Assembly: GCA_964023205.1 (NCBI GenBank)
Contig: OZ026834.1
Coordinates: 45,637,909-45,701,908 of the forward strand
Direction of reading: 5' to 3'
Source: Lutraria lutraria
Taxonomy: Eukaryota; Mollusca; Bivalvia; Venerida; Mactridae
Length of the DNA stretch: 64,000 bases
Shown here piece by piece: positions 1 through 16,000 of this stretch (the first letter of the stretch is position 1; the number at the start of each line of letters is the position of its first letter). Below the pieces are notes generated by a model. That model was not told the DNA's origin. It saw only the letters and a program-made list of their open reading frames with translations, and ran no database searches. The translations under genes were made by a program, and so were the position numbers.

Positions 1-112
1 ATTATAGTAAATTATGAGAAAATTGTCGTTGTTACTTTCTGTATGACTAAATGTATATTGTTTAAGATATTTTTTTTATGTTTGATCAACATTTTCATGA
101 ATATTAACATAC

Positions 113-1096
113 CTTCAGGGTGATTTAATATATTGAAGCATATTTCATCTATGTTGATGCTGAAATATACAGTTAAAGTCTCCAATAATTGAATATATTC
201 GTAAAGAAAACAACAACAATAAATCAACATATCAACTTACTAAAGAAAGGAATTAACGTCATGGTGACAATCATACTTTATAAGAAGGATAATATTGATG
301 GCATGCTTATTTATGTTTTAACATGATAAACAGGTACGCATACAAACCCATTTTTGGTTCCATCTGAACTGGTCTGTAAGCACAATCTATGCTTTGTACC
401 AGCAGTCAACTGTACACACACCTTTGCAATATTATTTGTAGAAGACAATATTGGAAACGTATCAACCATCGGGTCAACGTAGCCAACAAATGGTGGACTG
501 AAAAAAATATCTCGTTTTGATTCATAGATTTTTTTCCATGGTGACGACTTCGGTTAATATATAAAATAAATGAATAGAAGGCAATGAACAAAGGTAATTC
601 TCTTTTAAGAGAAATCTGCACAAGATTTACTTTGATAAATATATTTCAATACCGCGCTTAGCGTGTGTATAGGGCGTGGGTCTGAGCGATTCAATAAACC
701 TGCAAGATAATTTGATATAAATACGGTCATCGTACGTAAAATATAGATGAATTCTTAAAGAAATGGTATCAAAGTTCAGGGCATGCTGTATCAGTTTTTG
801 CCATATATAACCCTCAATTAAACTAAAATATACGATTAAGGTGGCCGTCCTTTTGGACATTCATGGATTTGCATTGAAAAAAATGAGAACGAAAACACTT
901 GGATACATTTAGATTATTTGTAACGTAAAAATTATATACTTGTCAGTGTACGGGATTCTCACGCAACATAAACCAGTATTGTTACATAGAAGTGTTTTCG
1001 GTACAGCACTACCAACACCAAATCGTTGATTTGTTGTAATTGGAATAATTGATCCGATGTTATCAACACCAGGCAGTGTCTGTGTTTTATCAATAG
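113..1096 (-). CDS. Exons 43-45: module 9, gene continues past the window
   Basis: Exons 1096-940 (157 bases, 1-2), 497-348 (2-2, 150 bases) and 159-113 (2-1, 47 bases as in module 2), residues 1513-1630. The first exon appears to be a fusion of a linker exon with the usual 0-2 exon: the acceptor at 1097-1098 gives phase 1, and an internal CAG at the expected old junction (1080-1082) is retained. Ends DEICFNI with a phase 1 donor at 112, so an EGF or another module should follow to the left. Confidence 0.75.
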
Positions 1097-4000
1097 CTGG
1101 ATAATAAAATCAACAGTGTTAACATATTTAAAACATTTACATTTTGGTTCGTGTTTGTATCAATTGATATGTTGATGTACTATGTACGGAATAAAATGAA
1201 CCGACATGAATGTACTGACTTAAAAGCAGTGTGACTTTTATATGTGATTAAAGTAACTATGTTGAACAATGTTTTAATCAATTCAAAGACAGCTTCTTAC
1301 GTTTTCTTATAATGTATAGTACGTGTTAAGTCTTACGTAGGTAAACTAATAAGTGTTACCTCCACTGCAGTCATGCCCTGTAAAACCGGAGTGACAAATG
1401 CACTTCCAAGTTGATGAATCCAGATTTGCGATACATTTTCCATCATTATGGCAAGCCACTCCTTTACAAGGGGAAACCACTAGAAATAAAACGCCATTCA
1501 AATGACTAGAATAAGTTGAAAAATGTAGGTCTATTAGCTGTTTATACACACAATTCATTGCGTGCAAACGTGGTTTGACGACGTGACTTTAAAACACCAA
1601 GCTTTTGTTCTCATAAAAAATGTTTGACTATTTGGTTTTTAGTAAACAACTTTTGTACATTTTGGTTCGAAATATAATCTCTGGTACCTTAAGTATTTGA
1701 AAAGCGGAGACAATGCGATTTAATGTGAATATACGATGTTTGTTTTAAACACAAATCCCTTAGCTAAAGAAGTTCCTCTAATGGGTAGTTATGAACAATT
1801 ATGAGTTTAGCAAAATAAGGTTGAAATAACCGTACTTACGACTTGTTTTTATATCAGATACGGACTTTATGTTGAAACATCGTGTTTCTCCCTGTGTTCT
1901 ATAACAAAGTAGATGACAAAACAAGTATTAATTCAGACAATGTTCACATACACTAGATTTCCTTTCTTCTGCGAGCGGTTTAACTGGCGTTTGCATCGTC
2001 CATTTTGGTTTGTTAAAATGATACGTCACAAATTCAAAAAATCATTTATGTTTTAATATTATAATAGCTACCAAACAAACCATGGCAAAGTGCAACACGA
2101 TGGAAATATTCTTTAAATCAAATGTTGATTGATACAAATATGTTGTTGATTGAAAACAACCTACTCATTTTCTGAAAGCACCAATTTCTGTGGTTAAACT
2201 CAAAATATTTGGTTATCAATTTAGCGAATATTACTACGTAAAATGTAACTAACAAGCTTTCAACTACATGTACCTACTACCTACTTTCAATAAATGAGTT
2301 TGAGGTAAAATGTTTGACATCAATATTTCAAGAGAGCTAAAACAGATCTACTTATGACAATATAATTTATACTATAAACATTAATAAACTTATGATTTTA
2401 TATAATCACTTTCTGTCACTTGATACTCCTCAAGGGCAAATACCTTGTGCAGTCGCACTGGACATTTACTACGTCAGAACGCTTATGACATTCCGTTCTG
2501 CTTTTTTCAAGGATTGATTTCCTTTAGTAACAAATCTAAATAAATAAACAAAATTAAAGACTACTGGATAACATAACAAAAAACAACTGTAGTACTAATA
2601 CCGAGCATCGCTGCGTTGAGTAAATATCTAAACTTTTTTACCCAGGGAAAGATAGCTGGACACATAATTCCACAGTTGTTTCAGTCAGCGACATGTAGTT
2701 GATGTCGCTAAAACAAACACCATTTTCAGTGGTCGCATCAAATATGTGCAAGCTTCTCACTGGCAACGAACCGACCTGCTTAATTGTAGGACTGAAAGTA
2801 TACATAAAGCATGTAATCGTACAAAAACGGAACGCATCCTTATACTGCTAAATATTTCAATTCTTGCAAGACGGTCTGCTGGATCGGAACGTATTGTTCA
2901 TTTCATATATTTCTAAATGGTTCATTGTCAACTCGTAAAACAAATCTTGAAATAAATAAGTAGAACTGACTAATTGGTCAATTATTCATTCTCCAATAAA
3001 CGTAGTAAAAATACATGAAAATAAAATAACTATTTCAATAATCACTATATCAATCAATTCCTATTATACGGAAAACAGGAAAAAGGAATGTTACCATTCA
3101 TTTGTGTGTCCAAATGCGTCACCAGTTGTAAAATATAACGATAAATGACACGCCTTGTTATTCTGACATAAAACTGTAGTTTGGTCCGGTAATGTCGGTG
3201 ACACGTAGTACGGCTTTGTCTGCACGAAATAAAAGAAATGTATTCTCCAGTAAGAACTAATATTATAATGTCAATAGCCCTTATAACACAAACGAATACA
3301 AGCTAAACATAAGATACGACAACTGAAGAAAAAGAATATAATATACATAGTATTCAACATTTAGAATAAAATAAAACTATTTGTTAATTTTTTACATAAT
3401 ATTACATGAATATAAAACTTACCATATCGACGATTTCTCTTTGTGAACCTAAAACCAAATAGTGAAAATAGGGTAATGAGAAAATCTACCAAAATAATGG
3501 TTAGAATTAACATGTTTTTTATAAACTTTTAGATAACTTGTTAGCCCCAATATAATTAAGTACTTATAGCAATATTTATGTAAATTGAGATTTTTTTTAT
3601 TCTGATATTGCGATGTCTATCAAATACATTGGTAGTATAATTTCTTTCAAAAGTCTTTCTGAAGCTCTTCAAATGGGAACATACTTTATTCGTACCTTTT
3701 TGATCTGAACATTTTGTAACTGACCCATTTTGCAAATTTTAGAATGTTAAAAAACAGAGCAGAAACAACACGCAGACTTATTATATCATGCTATGGGTTA
3801 ATATCATTTGCAATGAAAAGTTTTAATAATATAATCCCAAACTGAGATTATTGGTAAAGCCAACAAATATGGTAAATACGTTTATGATATCCAGTGACGA
3901 TATTCACCTTGACGTTTGAGGTATAATACCTTACAAACGTATTTTTCAATAATGTCAACTGATTCTGAAATTAATGCTAAAAAATGAATGAAATTATGTT

Positions 4001-7000
4001 CGATGAATATTATATTTTAGCTTCATTAGTTAAGAGCATACCTCCAGAGCTTTGGTTCAGATTAAATCTATAAATCTACATTGAATGATACATGATATAT
4101 TTTGCCATATTTTGTGGAACATTATACCCATTGATAAAATAAATTAATACCTCTACCAATCTAAATTAAGAAACCTTGGTTTTTGGGTATTTTTTAAATA
4201 ATGCTACTTACTTATAACTTTTACAGTAACACATACTTCACCAGCAGTCAGACTGAAACAAAATTAAAGACTATTTAATGAATACAGCACTGACATACCA
4301 TTATAAATGTCTGCATAGTATTATATATATATAAACTGGTCGTTAAATCGGTCATATTTGCCTATTGTGATATTACTTTGATAGATAAATATTTATTCAT
4401 TTAAAGACGAATACACAACGTACATGGTCACATAATACATGTAAACAATAAACAATAATTATGAAATCAGGAAAATGTACAGTGATTTTATTCAATTTGA
4501 AATTTGAAATAAAGAATGAACTTACTCATTGTCATTCATTTGTACGCATGTTTTGAAATTTCCTATGGAAGTAGGATGTATTGACAATACCCTGAGTTGA
4601 GACCCTTTCTGTACTGTACTATCTTCTATGTAAGCTCTTAGTTGTGGATCAGAATAACCAACCGAAAACTTCGTTCTATAAATATACTCATCATATATAA
4701 ACATGCATTACAGGCACAGCTTTTAGGAACGCAATACATTATAGATATATATCTAAGTATTTAAACAGCTATAAAGTTAAAAATGACTTCTTTGACTTAA
4801 GAACTGCATAAGAAGGTAACTATCAAAGTGTTTGAAATACATATTTCTCCAGTTAGTTGATAGAGTTAAATCCGCCTATAATGGTAAGTCTACTAATACA
4901 GGCACTATTCGGATATATAGTCATGTAAATAAGTTAAATTAAGTATTACTTACTCGGCAGCAGCATGAACTCTTGTCGTAAATGGCACTGAACATATCTT
5001 TTCAACAACACAAGTAATTGTGTCTGGAATATTCATGTCATCGATGAATGTCTAAAATATAATCACATCTGTCACTTTATTGTCATATCGTGCGTACATG
5101 ACAAGAAGCATGTGTTGTATTAGCATTTACCTGGTTAGAACATAGGCATTATTCATGTATGCTCTTGTTTGGGTTTCCCCCTCATGAGTTTTATCAGAAC
5201 GATATACTAGTCTGAATTTAATATGTTCAGTTTACTAAAATATATAAATTCTAATATTGTATTACTGTCAGGGAGACATAATTATTTGATATAAATGTCA
5301 TACCATTTCTGTTGGATCAGTAGGTTCCGTGGTATCTGCAACATAATACACATTATCTCAAGTATATTATAGTAAAAACAGCTTGTTCGGTAATTACCAT
5401 CAATCAACTTGGAAATATTAAAACTTAATTTGATATTACCATTTTCAAAAGTTGCTATATCAAAGTAATTTGATCACAATGTCCTTTTTAAATACTGGAT
5501 TAAACTGTCAATTCAAGTCAATCTTTTTAACACATTTAACATAAATATCACGAAGAAACAGCTTTTATCAGAAAGGACAACATCTAAAAAACTCACCGTT
5601 GAAGCAATTACTCCCAACGAAACCATGCTTACAATAACATTTCTCATGCAAAGGGATGTGTCCGTCGCAGAATCCATGTTGACATTGTAAATGTTGACAA
5701 CCGTGTTTGCCTGAAATATGACTTGCAGATGTTTTTACTCGTTTAACACATACTATCAAACTTATACGTATCTTTATATTGCATGTAGGTTAGAACTTAT
5801 GTACAAAGTATTTATATATTTAATTTGCAGGTCAATATCGAAAGTTTGGTTTTATCTAAACTATTTTTTGGTGAAGACATATTGTGTATGCTACATCTTT
5901 AATCGAACGTCCCAGGTAAACTTTACAGGGATTAGATAGCGTGATCAAGATAATGTACAATGTCATACTATTATCTTTGTAATTTTTAAATTCGGTGAAT
6001 ATATAAAGCAACAAATTTAATGCTTCACAATCCTACAAAATATGTAATTTTTCTGCAATAACGGTACAGTTCAAATATGCGAAACATAAATAAATCAGCT
6101 GTCTATTCCTAGTAGAACAGTAATGAACAGGATTCCTACGTGACTCTTTGTTGTCATCAGTAGACTGTACAGTAATATTGAAACATCTTTCTTCTCCAAT
6201 TACATCCGAGCTGAAAAATATAATATTCCAAATTCGTTTCTTGAATCAAGATAGTTTAAACTATTTATCTTTGTATAAGTTTATTCTACATGCTTTTTAT
6301 ATTTCTTTTTACAATTATGATAATTTATTAGATCAGTTACATGTCGGCCGGTCCAAATATTTCTCAAAAGCGTAGTGCAATTTTGTTTATTACATTTAAG
6401 TATACTTTTTTATACTCTATGTAACCAATCATTTTTCGTTTTCGATATTTTTTCTTTGTTTTCGAAATTTATTACTATTATCAATCAACATAGTTTGAAA
6501 CAATTTAAAACATCATCTATTGAAACACATGGATCACGTAACATTTGGTCAAATTGTTCAATTTTGCTAGTCTAAGGCATAAATATTCAGACATGTAATT
6601 CATATATATATGTAATGTTGTTTTCATCATTAAAGTCATACACAACATTATCAGAACTTTCATTGACAATGTTATTACTATCAACATCATCATTTACTAC
6701 AGAAACAACATACTTTGTTAACAACATTTCGATAAAAAAAACTGTATTTAATCTCCGCCAATTCTGAACAAGTACTAATGATATCTATGCTAGTATCTGC
6801 GCTCGTGGATCAGTCAAATCAGTGGTGTGGGTCTTAGACTTTATATACAACATAACTGTCATTGTACACGTGCTCCGTGTTACAACTGACGAACTGGAGA
6901 CCCTTTGTAATATCGCTCACCCTTTTGAACAATACGGTTTAAGACACAGTTTTACAGGCAATGGGGACATTAATTGGAATAAAAAAATTAGGTCGGCATA

Positions 7001-10000
7001 GTACGGACGTGACGAAAGTATTAAAATATGTGATATCTTTTCGACACTACAATGGTTTAGTTTAAGTTTCAAACACTTGTATAAAGTGTCCAGATCATGA
7101 TAACGTATATCATTAACTTAGATTAACAGGTCATAAGGGGAACTGTTTTAGTGGATATTTCGCTCAAACAACATTTCTTGTAACCTTTTATAGTTGAGCT
7201 TACTTTTGTAGTCTTAAACCAATGCACATATATTCTCCAATCCCCGCATCTGGTGGTGCTATGGAAACATCTACTTTGCAGTCACCTGTTGCGACACCTC
7301 CTGGATTACATGGTTCACAAGTTGAAAACAGGTGGAACTTTAGAGAACTGCTATACGATGTTGGATAAGCCGATACGCTGAAAATATTAGAACAAGATGT
7401 TTCATGAATGTATCAATGTATTTCTTCGTCTGAAATCATCAATATTTACGTAATAATTGGTAATACAATAATCACTAATATGCTCATTTATGTATAAAAT
7501 ATATTATTATGTTTGTTATTAACTGTAAAACTCTTTCATTTGAGATACAACATGTTAATGATAAGGAGTAACTAGTTCTCACCATTTGCCAGCATTACCA
7601 TCGCCGACAGTCACGTGATATAATATATGACAAGACACGTGTTCTGTGCATAAAACCGTGGAGTGTGTTTGCAAGCTCGGTGATACAAAATGTGGTCGAT
7701 CCTACAGAACATATTAAATGAAAAGCGTGAACAAACACAAATCCGAAAGTATCTACAGTATTCCACATAGCAGTAATAGCGAAAATCATAAATATATCTT
7801 TAGAAAGGTATACTTAAACTACTTAGTATCGAAGCTGAATGAAAATTACAACAAGTACATTTTTATCAGCAGCCTAATTGTATGAATATTTTCTTCCGAT
7901 ATAAGGGTACAATAAATCCAAATTATAAAATAATTGTATTTTATATCAAGCCTGTCTCTCGTTTCAAAATGAATCTAGTGGAAAGCACATTAGCTAACAT
8001 GCCTGATAAGACGTCTACACATACTGTACTCAACTTACCATAAATCCGTATAGAGACAATACGTCTGAAATGGTAGAACAACATATTGTAATAATATAAC
8101 ATGCCACTGTAGGATTATAAGACAATATACACGAAGTACTTGATACAATATTTATAAACGTTTTGTATTGTACTTGAACGAACTGATCATGACGAATGAT
8201 ATTTACAACAAAATGCAAAGGCAACACTCATTAAGGCTAATATGCTAAAACAAGTCAACCACTGTCACGGTTGATCAGCTTAAAACTGTACAAATGACTT
8301 TGAAAAACCGCATACACATACATATGCTAATAATATATGCGAGCCATGGAAAACACAGACTTTGGTTAAGTCCGTGACCATTTGTCGGTTTGAAGTTTCA
8401 AATATTCCAGTTGGTAATATTCAAACTGATGGGTAAATAAATGTTTGTTTTATTCTGCCGAGCAAACAATTTTGGAGTATTCCCTTTAATATCTAATAAT
8501 GACGCCACAACTAACTAATACTAAAACTATCTCCGCCTGTCTATAATGCATGCTCAAATAAGAAACGGAAGTAACCTGCTTTAAAATATTCTCCCCTAAA
8601 GTGTGTACTGCCGTATTGATAGCCATTAGTTATTTAATTATACGCACCAAAAATGATATTTTTTTTTCAATTTATGTAAATCCAGGTTTTGCTTTCTCGT
8701 GGGTAAGTGTTAGGTTGGACGCGAGAAGTAGTTTCACCCCACGTGTTATTGCTGAAGACTGTTCGATGGCAGGTACACCCTGGGAGAGTGTGTCATGTTT
8801 TCCATTTGTGTGTGATCCTGTATGATGAGTGAGCTTTGGGTTCGGGGAGTAGGAAGGTGGTATTTTTGATATGGGGGCTGATTTGTACGTTCTTTTTTCG
8901 GAATAATTTTCTTTTTAAGTCCAGTTGCAACAATATAAGGTCTTAATTAAAGTTATTAAGTTTGTGCTAGGTTTACGTTGATATCAACACTATTTTGTTT
9001 GGCTTCTGTTTTTTAAATACATACCGGATGTGACGTTAACCTTGAAACATATCTCGTCTACTTTAGTCCTGAAATACAATTTATCACAAAATTTGAACAT
9101 ATTTATGCAGACACAGAATAGTATGTTGATATCATTCAGCAATTTTCGGGTAGGTTGGAGGAAGGGTTTCTTGATTATCTTATAGCCTGATAGTTCAAAC
9201 AAATGAAGACTCAAATCTTATAGTCTATACATCCTGTCCTTTTATGATTTATATTATGTTTTGTTTCTATATATATTTTGGAGAAGATGATCTTTTCATT
9301 GTGATTTAACGTCGCACACATAGCCACGGATAGTTTGTGTGTGTTTTTTTTACTTTTAACTGTGGGTGAAGACTACAAGCGTACACGTGGGTCTAACCAA
9401 CCGTAAACTAGCTTCCTCCCATGTAAAATTTGTTTGGTTATGGGTGAAATCACATCGTTCAAAGACCACAATCTCTAGACACATAGTTCCGATATATTGT
9501 TTTGAGTTTATTACCTTGTGTGAAATTGACAAAAGTAAAGGTCCGGGTAAAGATAGGATATAACAGAAGAAGTCAATGAATTTATCAACGATACCTGAGT
9601 TGTAAAATAGAACAAGTAAATGCTAAATTGCACCACCAGAAATACTAAAACATATTATACTATTAAAAAATATATCAATAGTTTATACAGTTTATAGTAA
9701 TATATTCTCATGCCTTATGTCCCGAATTTCGAGAAAAAATAACACAACAAAAGCGGAACATTTCTTTAAATTTTAAGACACAAGTAAACGTATTTCTAAA
9801 ACTTACTTTATTCTAACGTTATAATGAGCCTGTATACATGCATCAAATAGTCCTTCGTCGGTGCCCGTTACCATACCATCAATCTCATACATTTCTGGTT
9901 GGTTGATAGATCGAATCTGTACCTGGCTCACAGTTATTTCAGGATCAATATAACTATATTTTATTTGTACTTTTGGCCTGAAAATTAAACAACTCATATT

Positions 10001-13000
10001 ATTATAACTCACTCCCAGTTCCAATGTAAAGTCGCCTTTACCTGAGCGAGCAATATTTTTTAATAACACATGGTAATAACACATGCGCAGGAATGATGCG
10101 CGTGCAGTTCAAACAGATTTTCGGTTATTAAATCATTTTCTATTTGACGAATTGTTCTTGCTAAAATCTGTTCTAGTTTGTGCATTCTACTTAAAAATAC
10201 TTTTAATTAGACCAAACTTTCGTTTACTGAGTTTGAAACGCTGGTAAAAGCTTGATAGTCAATGTAATGTCATTGCTTATTCAAATGTTGTGACATCATA
10301 TTAATGTTTTTATAGCTTTTATGAAATATTCGGTATAATAAAATGAATAACACGTTTCTGAGAGGTCGTTATTAAAAACGGCCAGCCCTCGAAAAGTAAT
10401 GTTGACCGAGGCAACATTATTTTTCTCGTGCTGACAATTTTTAAAACGCCCTCTCAGAAATGTGTTATTTATATAGCAGACAATCAAAAGTCACCCAATT
10501 GTATCAATATTGGTTAAATTCAACTTCTGGGTTAAATGTTAGGTTAGGTTAAGGTGTTAACCAAATGTTAACAAGAAACAAGATGGCTGATTCAAACGAG
10601 TAAACCGTTGTTAACAGAGTAAACATAATGTTAAGCCAAAACGTTGCGAGTCTAAGTGAAGATGTAACCGATAATGTAAGGACAGACAATCATAGTATTC
10701 ATTTTATCATAGTTTATGGCGTATGTTTTGACGTTTAGATCGAACGATTTGCCAAAGATATAATGACTGTCAGAATCTACTTCGGTTAGAAGAAGAACGG
10801 TAGATAAGAATTTGTGAAATTATGAACCTAATTATGGCAACAAACTTGTTCTCAAAAATGAATTAATTCCTGCGAACTTACTCGTTCTGAACCAAGAGAG
10901 GACTAGGTGCAGTTCCTCCAGAAAGAATTAAAGATAATCCGCATGGCCGACCAAGAACACACTGCAAGATACTGGGCTTCGCAACATCAGTGAATTCAGT
11001 CTAAAAAAGAAATATTATCATAGTTGATTTGCCGCAGTAAATAACTATGTTGTTAAATTGTTATGCAAACATGCAGTGTTAAACAGATTTTTTTAAAAGA
11101 TACAAAAAATGTAAACTGGTTCTGTCTCTTCTCTTACTGGAAGTTGGGAAGTTGTCATTTGTACGAAAGGGGGAAAGTATGTAACAAAGACGTGAAGCAT
11201 GGTTCGCTGGTTTGATATATGGATATATGGATGTGGCGGTGGCAAAGAAAGTTTGAAACGGATTTGAATATTGTGATATCTGGTACACTTTTTTGTATAA
11301 GTTGAGGATTTTTACTTTAAAAAACGATAAGAAAATAAGTACTCACTATCAATAGCGATAAGTTTTTACCCGACGCTAAAAAATAAATTAATTTGTTATC
11401 AGTTAAAAGAAAAATCACTTCTTACCGTTCCTAAAAATGTCCAGAATGTTACCCGATACCTTACATAAACGTTTTATAGTCAGTGGCGAGAATATATTTT
11501 TCGATAATGCATGTTATAGAAACAAAATATTAAATATTCAGGTATCTCTAAGAAAAGCAATGGAAAATAGTCTTAAACACTCGTATCTGCAAAGTATATA
11601 TTCGTACAAAATCTCCAAATTTTGAAGCCTGGTTGAAATTAAGTATGAGTAATGCCAACGTACCTATCCCGCAGTCTGATCCACGAAATCCGGTCTTGCA
11701 GAGACAGATTTTAGTACTATCATCTATACTACAATATGATCCACTTTTACAAGGGTTATCTGTAGAACTGCATGGACCTAAATGACGTAAAATAGGTTTT
11801 CTATCAAGCATGTGAAACAGGAACTGTATAATGTAGCAGAACGTGTTTTAGACTTATTTAGTTACAACATTATGAAAAAAAACAAACATTTTAAGAACAC
11901 AAACTTAAGTGTTCTAAAACTTTTATTGATTTCAAGCAATATGACTCAATGTATAAGTATTTGCATCATGTTTCTATCAACTATTCATTGTGTTGTTCAT
12001 ATTATATTTTGTATTTATTATTTTCCAATTTACCTTTTTCACATTTCTCTCCAGTATAATCATCTGTACATACACATTTGTAATTATCAGGATCTGTCCG
12101 TAAACAATGTCCTCCATTTTGACACGGTGATGTATCGCACGGATCTGTAAGTGTATTTAACACACATGTTGATTTTTCATTTAACCTTTTAATCTTTATC
12201 TGTTTTTAATGGGCGATCACGAAATGGTCATTCAGAGCCGCCACAGAGAGAGAGAGGGGAGCTAAGGTACAGGAGAACCGGATATATATCCCTACTCTTT
12301 TTCCGAATAGCTTTCCCGGTTCTTTATCGTGCCCGGTGTAAAGCACCGATATACGCCTCGTCCGTTTTTCTGTGATTTTCTAAACACAGTACTTTGCTCG
12401 GTAGATGGAATAGGGACATCACCGAAACGAGGTTCGAGCCCAAAAACCTTTCATTTAGTAGTCCAGTGCGTTACCACGAGACTACCGATCGCCCCAACAA
12501 AATGGCTAGTTTCCCATATTGATGGTCGAATTCAAGATAAGAGACATACATGCATTTGACAGGTGGAAACCAAGGAATCGTCTGGTCTTAGAACGTTGAC
12601 AATTGTTGATTTTCGAGTATTGATGCCGCGCTGTAACTAAATGGGTGTTGGATATTGACCCTATGTAATATTGCTCTTACCGGTGTGTGCAAGATAAACA
12701 TGAACGGTAAAGCATCTTTGTTCGTAGTGTTCTGTCCTGAAATAACATGACAAGAAAACAAACAAAAATAATTAGAACATGATATCATCATACTGTACAG
12801 GAATGTGTTATGACCACAAAACGAGATTTTTTTTAAGAAACTAGCGAAGCAATTGGGTTCTTAGAAAAAAACCCATATGGAATGAAGCCAAGAATGGCAT
12901 TTGAAATGAATAGAACAATAAAGTCGGGGGTTTCAATTTTTAAGTAATTATGTATATAAACATGCATAAAATGATGCAAACAATTAGTAATTACCTCACA

Positions 13001-16000
13001 TATATTGCCTTAATGCAGTATAGTTTGTTAAATGTAATTATTTTGCAATAGAAGAAAAACATGTATTTTGTTTATGTCATTATAATATTTTTACTGTGAC
13101 TTGACAAGTAATAATAAAAAGAATTCAATAAATGTGTACTTTGATTTACTGATCATCCAATAAAGGTAGATGCGTAGCAGATAATACATCTACTGGTTGG
13201 AGCAAGACCATGTGGTGCACTGGTTCACTCCTAAAGATATCATATAAATACATTCCTATAATGTACTGAATGTTCATATAACTCACGCTGATTGGAAACA
13301 AATTGTGTTATTCCCTGCTCCGGTAAATGCAAACGAAGCCTCCGTTTCACATAAGCCGTAATTCGTATTTAGTTTGGTCGGAAATACTGTAACTTCGTCA
13401 CTTGGACTAGCGACATTTTGGCTACAATATAGAAAAATCCAGTATCGCTATTTATATCTAATCGTATAACCCGCAGCGTAGCGGGTTGAGGATAAGATTT
13501 TAATCAGATTGTTTATAATGAATAAGTGATATTAAAATATCATAAACTTACATATACAGTGCTTTAATTGCTTACAGAATGTCGCAATGGATCTACATTT
13601 TGTGTTATTGCGTAAAAGCGTAAAAAGATATAATATTTCGTTTCAGATGAGATTATGTTTTTACCATCCCGAGGATGGCTTGGTTGTATATAACATGACA
13701 ACACACGTTTCAGCTACATCACACACAAGGCCCGATCCTTCATTTGGTGTTGGTTCTTTGAACTTCACAGCAGCCTGTAATGTGCATACTCAACAGTGTA
13801 TATTATTACCCAATGCACTACTAGTATATAAATTATGTTAATTCGTTACATTTTTGTATTTTATGCTGATGCTGACAAATAAAGTTGGATATTTGCGAAC
13901 TGCTGACCAGTCAACATTTCAACTGTTGACTGCTCCGATGTCGGGCGTTTTCGTAAAGAAACGTTCGGTAATAATCAGTACAGGAAGATTTGAATATATA
14001 AAAACGTTTGAATATTGCACTAGGTAATAAAACATCTATTTCATGGGCATTTTGGGGAACAGTCAAACTGTCATCCTCGTCGTCGGGTGAAATTTTGCGC
14101 TAAAGCCCTCGGCCTATGCCCTAGGGATACAGTTCACAAGTCATCCCTTCCCCTTAGGACCACCGTTGTGATTGTTCTACTATCGCCCATGGATAAAACT
14201 GTATAGGACTTGTACTATATACATGTATCATTATAATTATAAAGACTTCGCAGCTCGGAAAGAAATGTTTTATTTCTGCCAGTCTGCATAAGTAAATCAA
14301 AGTACATGTATATAAACGTAAATTTCATGTTTTGCTATAATTTATTAGTTCCTACAAACTGTTATAATCTCATTTTCATTGACACCACGCGTAATACATA
14401 TAATTAGGTAAATAATTAGTGACGAAATACTACAATGTGTTGCTTTTCTTTTACGAATGCAGCCAATGGGAAAATAATACGAACCTATTTGTTTAATACT
14501 CTTACAGTGGAAACTCGGTATTAAGACACTCTCTGATGTTTAAGGTGCTCTCATCCTAAGACAAATTATTGTAAATCGGTGTAAAAATAAAGGGTCGTTA
14601 AAGTCAAGTGGTCGTTATATTGAAGTGACAGGTACATTAAGATGGTTGCTAGATAGTTTTATCACATGAATTTAGTTTAACAAACCCTACCTCTGGTATA
14701 AAGAATAGTACTTACATTTCTTTGAGCGTACTGTAGCGTTGAAAAGTTATCCAGGGCTTAAAATAACAAAACGACATGTTTGATAATGAACAACAGTTCC
14801 TGTTGTGTAAAATATATTAATGAGTAGACATTACACGGAAAACAAATGTAACAATAGCCATTAATTGTGAATAAAGTACATACTATTAGATACATACTAT
14901 AAATCAGTTTCTGTTCTTTTTCAAATCACGATGCTAATAATTTGTAAGCACATCGCTGAGTGAAATAATTAATTATCAAAGCTAGGATAAGATGTTTCAG
15001 GCCATGAAAAACTTACTTTAAATACAGTGAATTATGTAAGTACTTACGATCTATTTTCAAACGGATAACAAAACATCTCTCTTTGGTAGATGAGCTGAAA
15101 AATATGTGCAAATATATGTACCTTATACACCGTTTTGATTCAATTTTGAGAATAGTTTCAAGTATGATAGATCTGTATGAAGAACATTTTTTTTATAAAT
15201 ATGGCCTAAACCGAATTGAACATTTAATTGTCAAGTATGTATATAAAATATTATTCTGGTCATGCCCAAGTTCCTGCAAACACGTTTCACCCATTTTCAT
15301 CACTTTCCTCATACAAGAAAAGTGTAAACAATAGTACACCGATTTCTCGATTTGGTTACCTTAATGACGTTTTGATATTCTTTTTCCCCGTTGGTCAATA
15401 CGTTCTAAATACGTTTTTTCTTCACGATATGTCTACGGTTGATATGCAAATGTACGTTAAATACAATAGCACACACCATTAGTTCACTTTTGATTACATT
15501 ATTAAGACGTATTCCTACGTTTTAAGCTAAACGTAAGAAACCTTTAAAAATTAAAAAAAAATATTTCGTCAAATACGCTTGCATGCGTTTCAATACGACT
15601 TTTACGCACTTTACGTTTCACTTTACGTTTCACTTTACGTTTGTCAACGCTCTGTGTCAATTCTAAAACATTGAGCTATCGAGAGCCCGATGGGCCTGAG
15701 GCATATGCTTAAATATTTCCCAAGAGGTGACCCAGCGACTGTTCAGTGGCGTATAAACTGATTATATTATATGTAAACATTTATCACATTTTACAGAATA
15801 AAAAAACATAACAAGAAGCATGGAATGCTAACATTGCCGTTGCCTTTACACAAACAAAAGTGTCCGTCTTGGTAACGCCTTGTATCTGAATATCTGCTTG
15901 GAATAACCGTGGATCGTTTGTATTTGGTACCAAGCTTGTAGCAGTTTGCGATAGGCTCTTTGATGTTTCTACAGACACCGTCGGAGTTCCAACTCTGAAA

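Noticed and set aside
13587..13841. Plus-strand 84-codon frame
   Set aside because: It is antisense to exon 20 of the EGF-module gene, whose sense frame fits the module pattern and splice phases.
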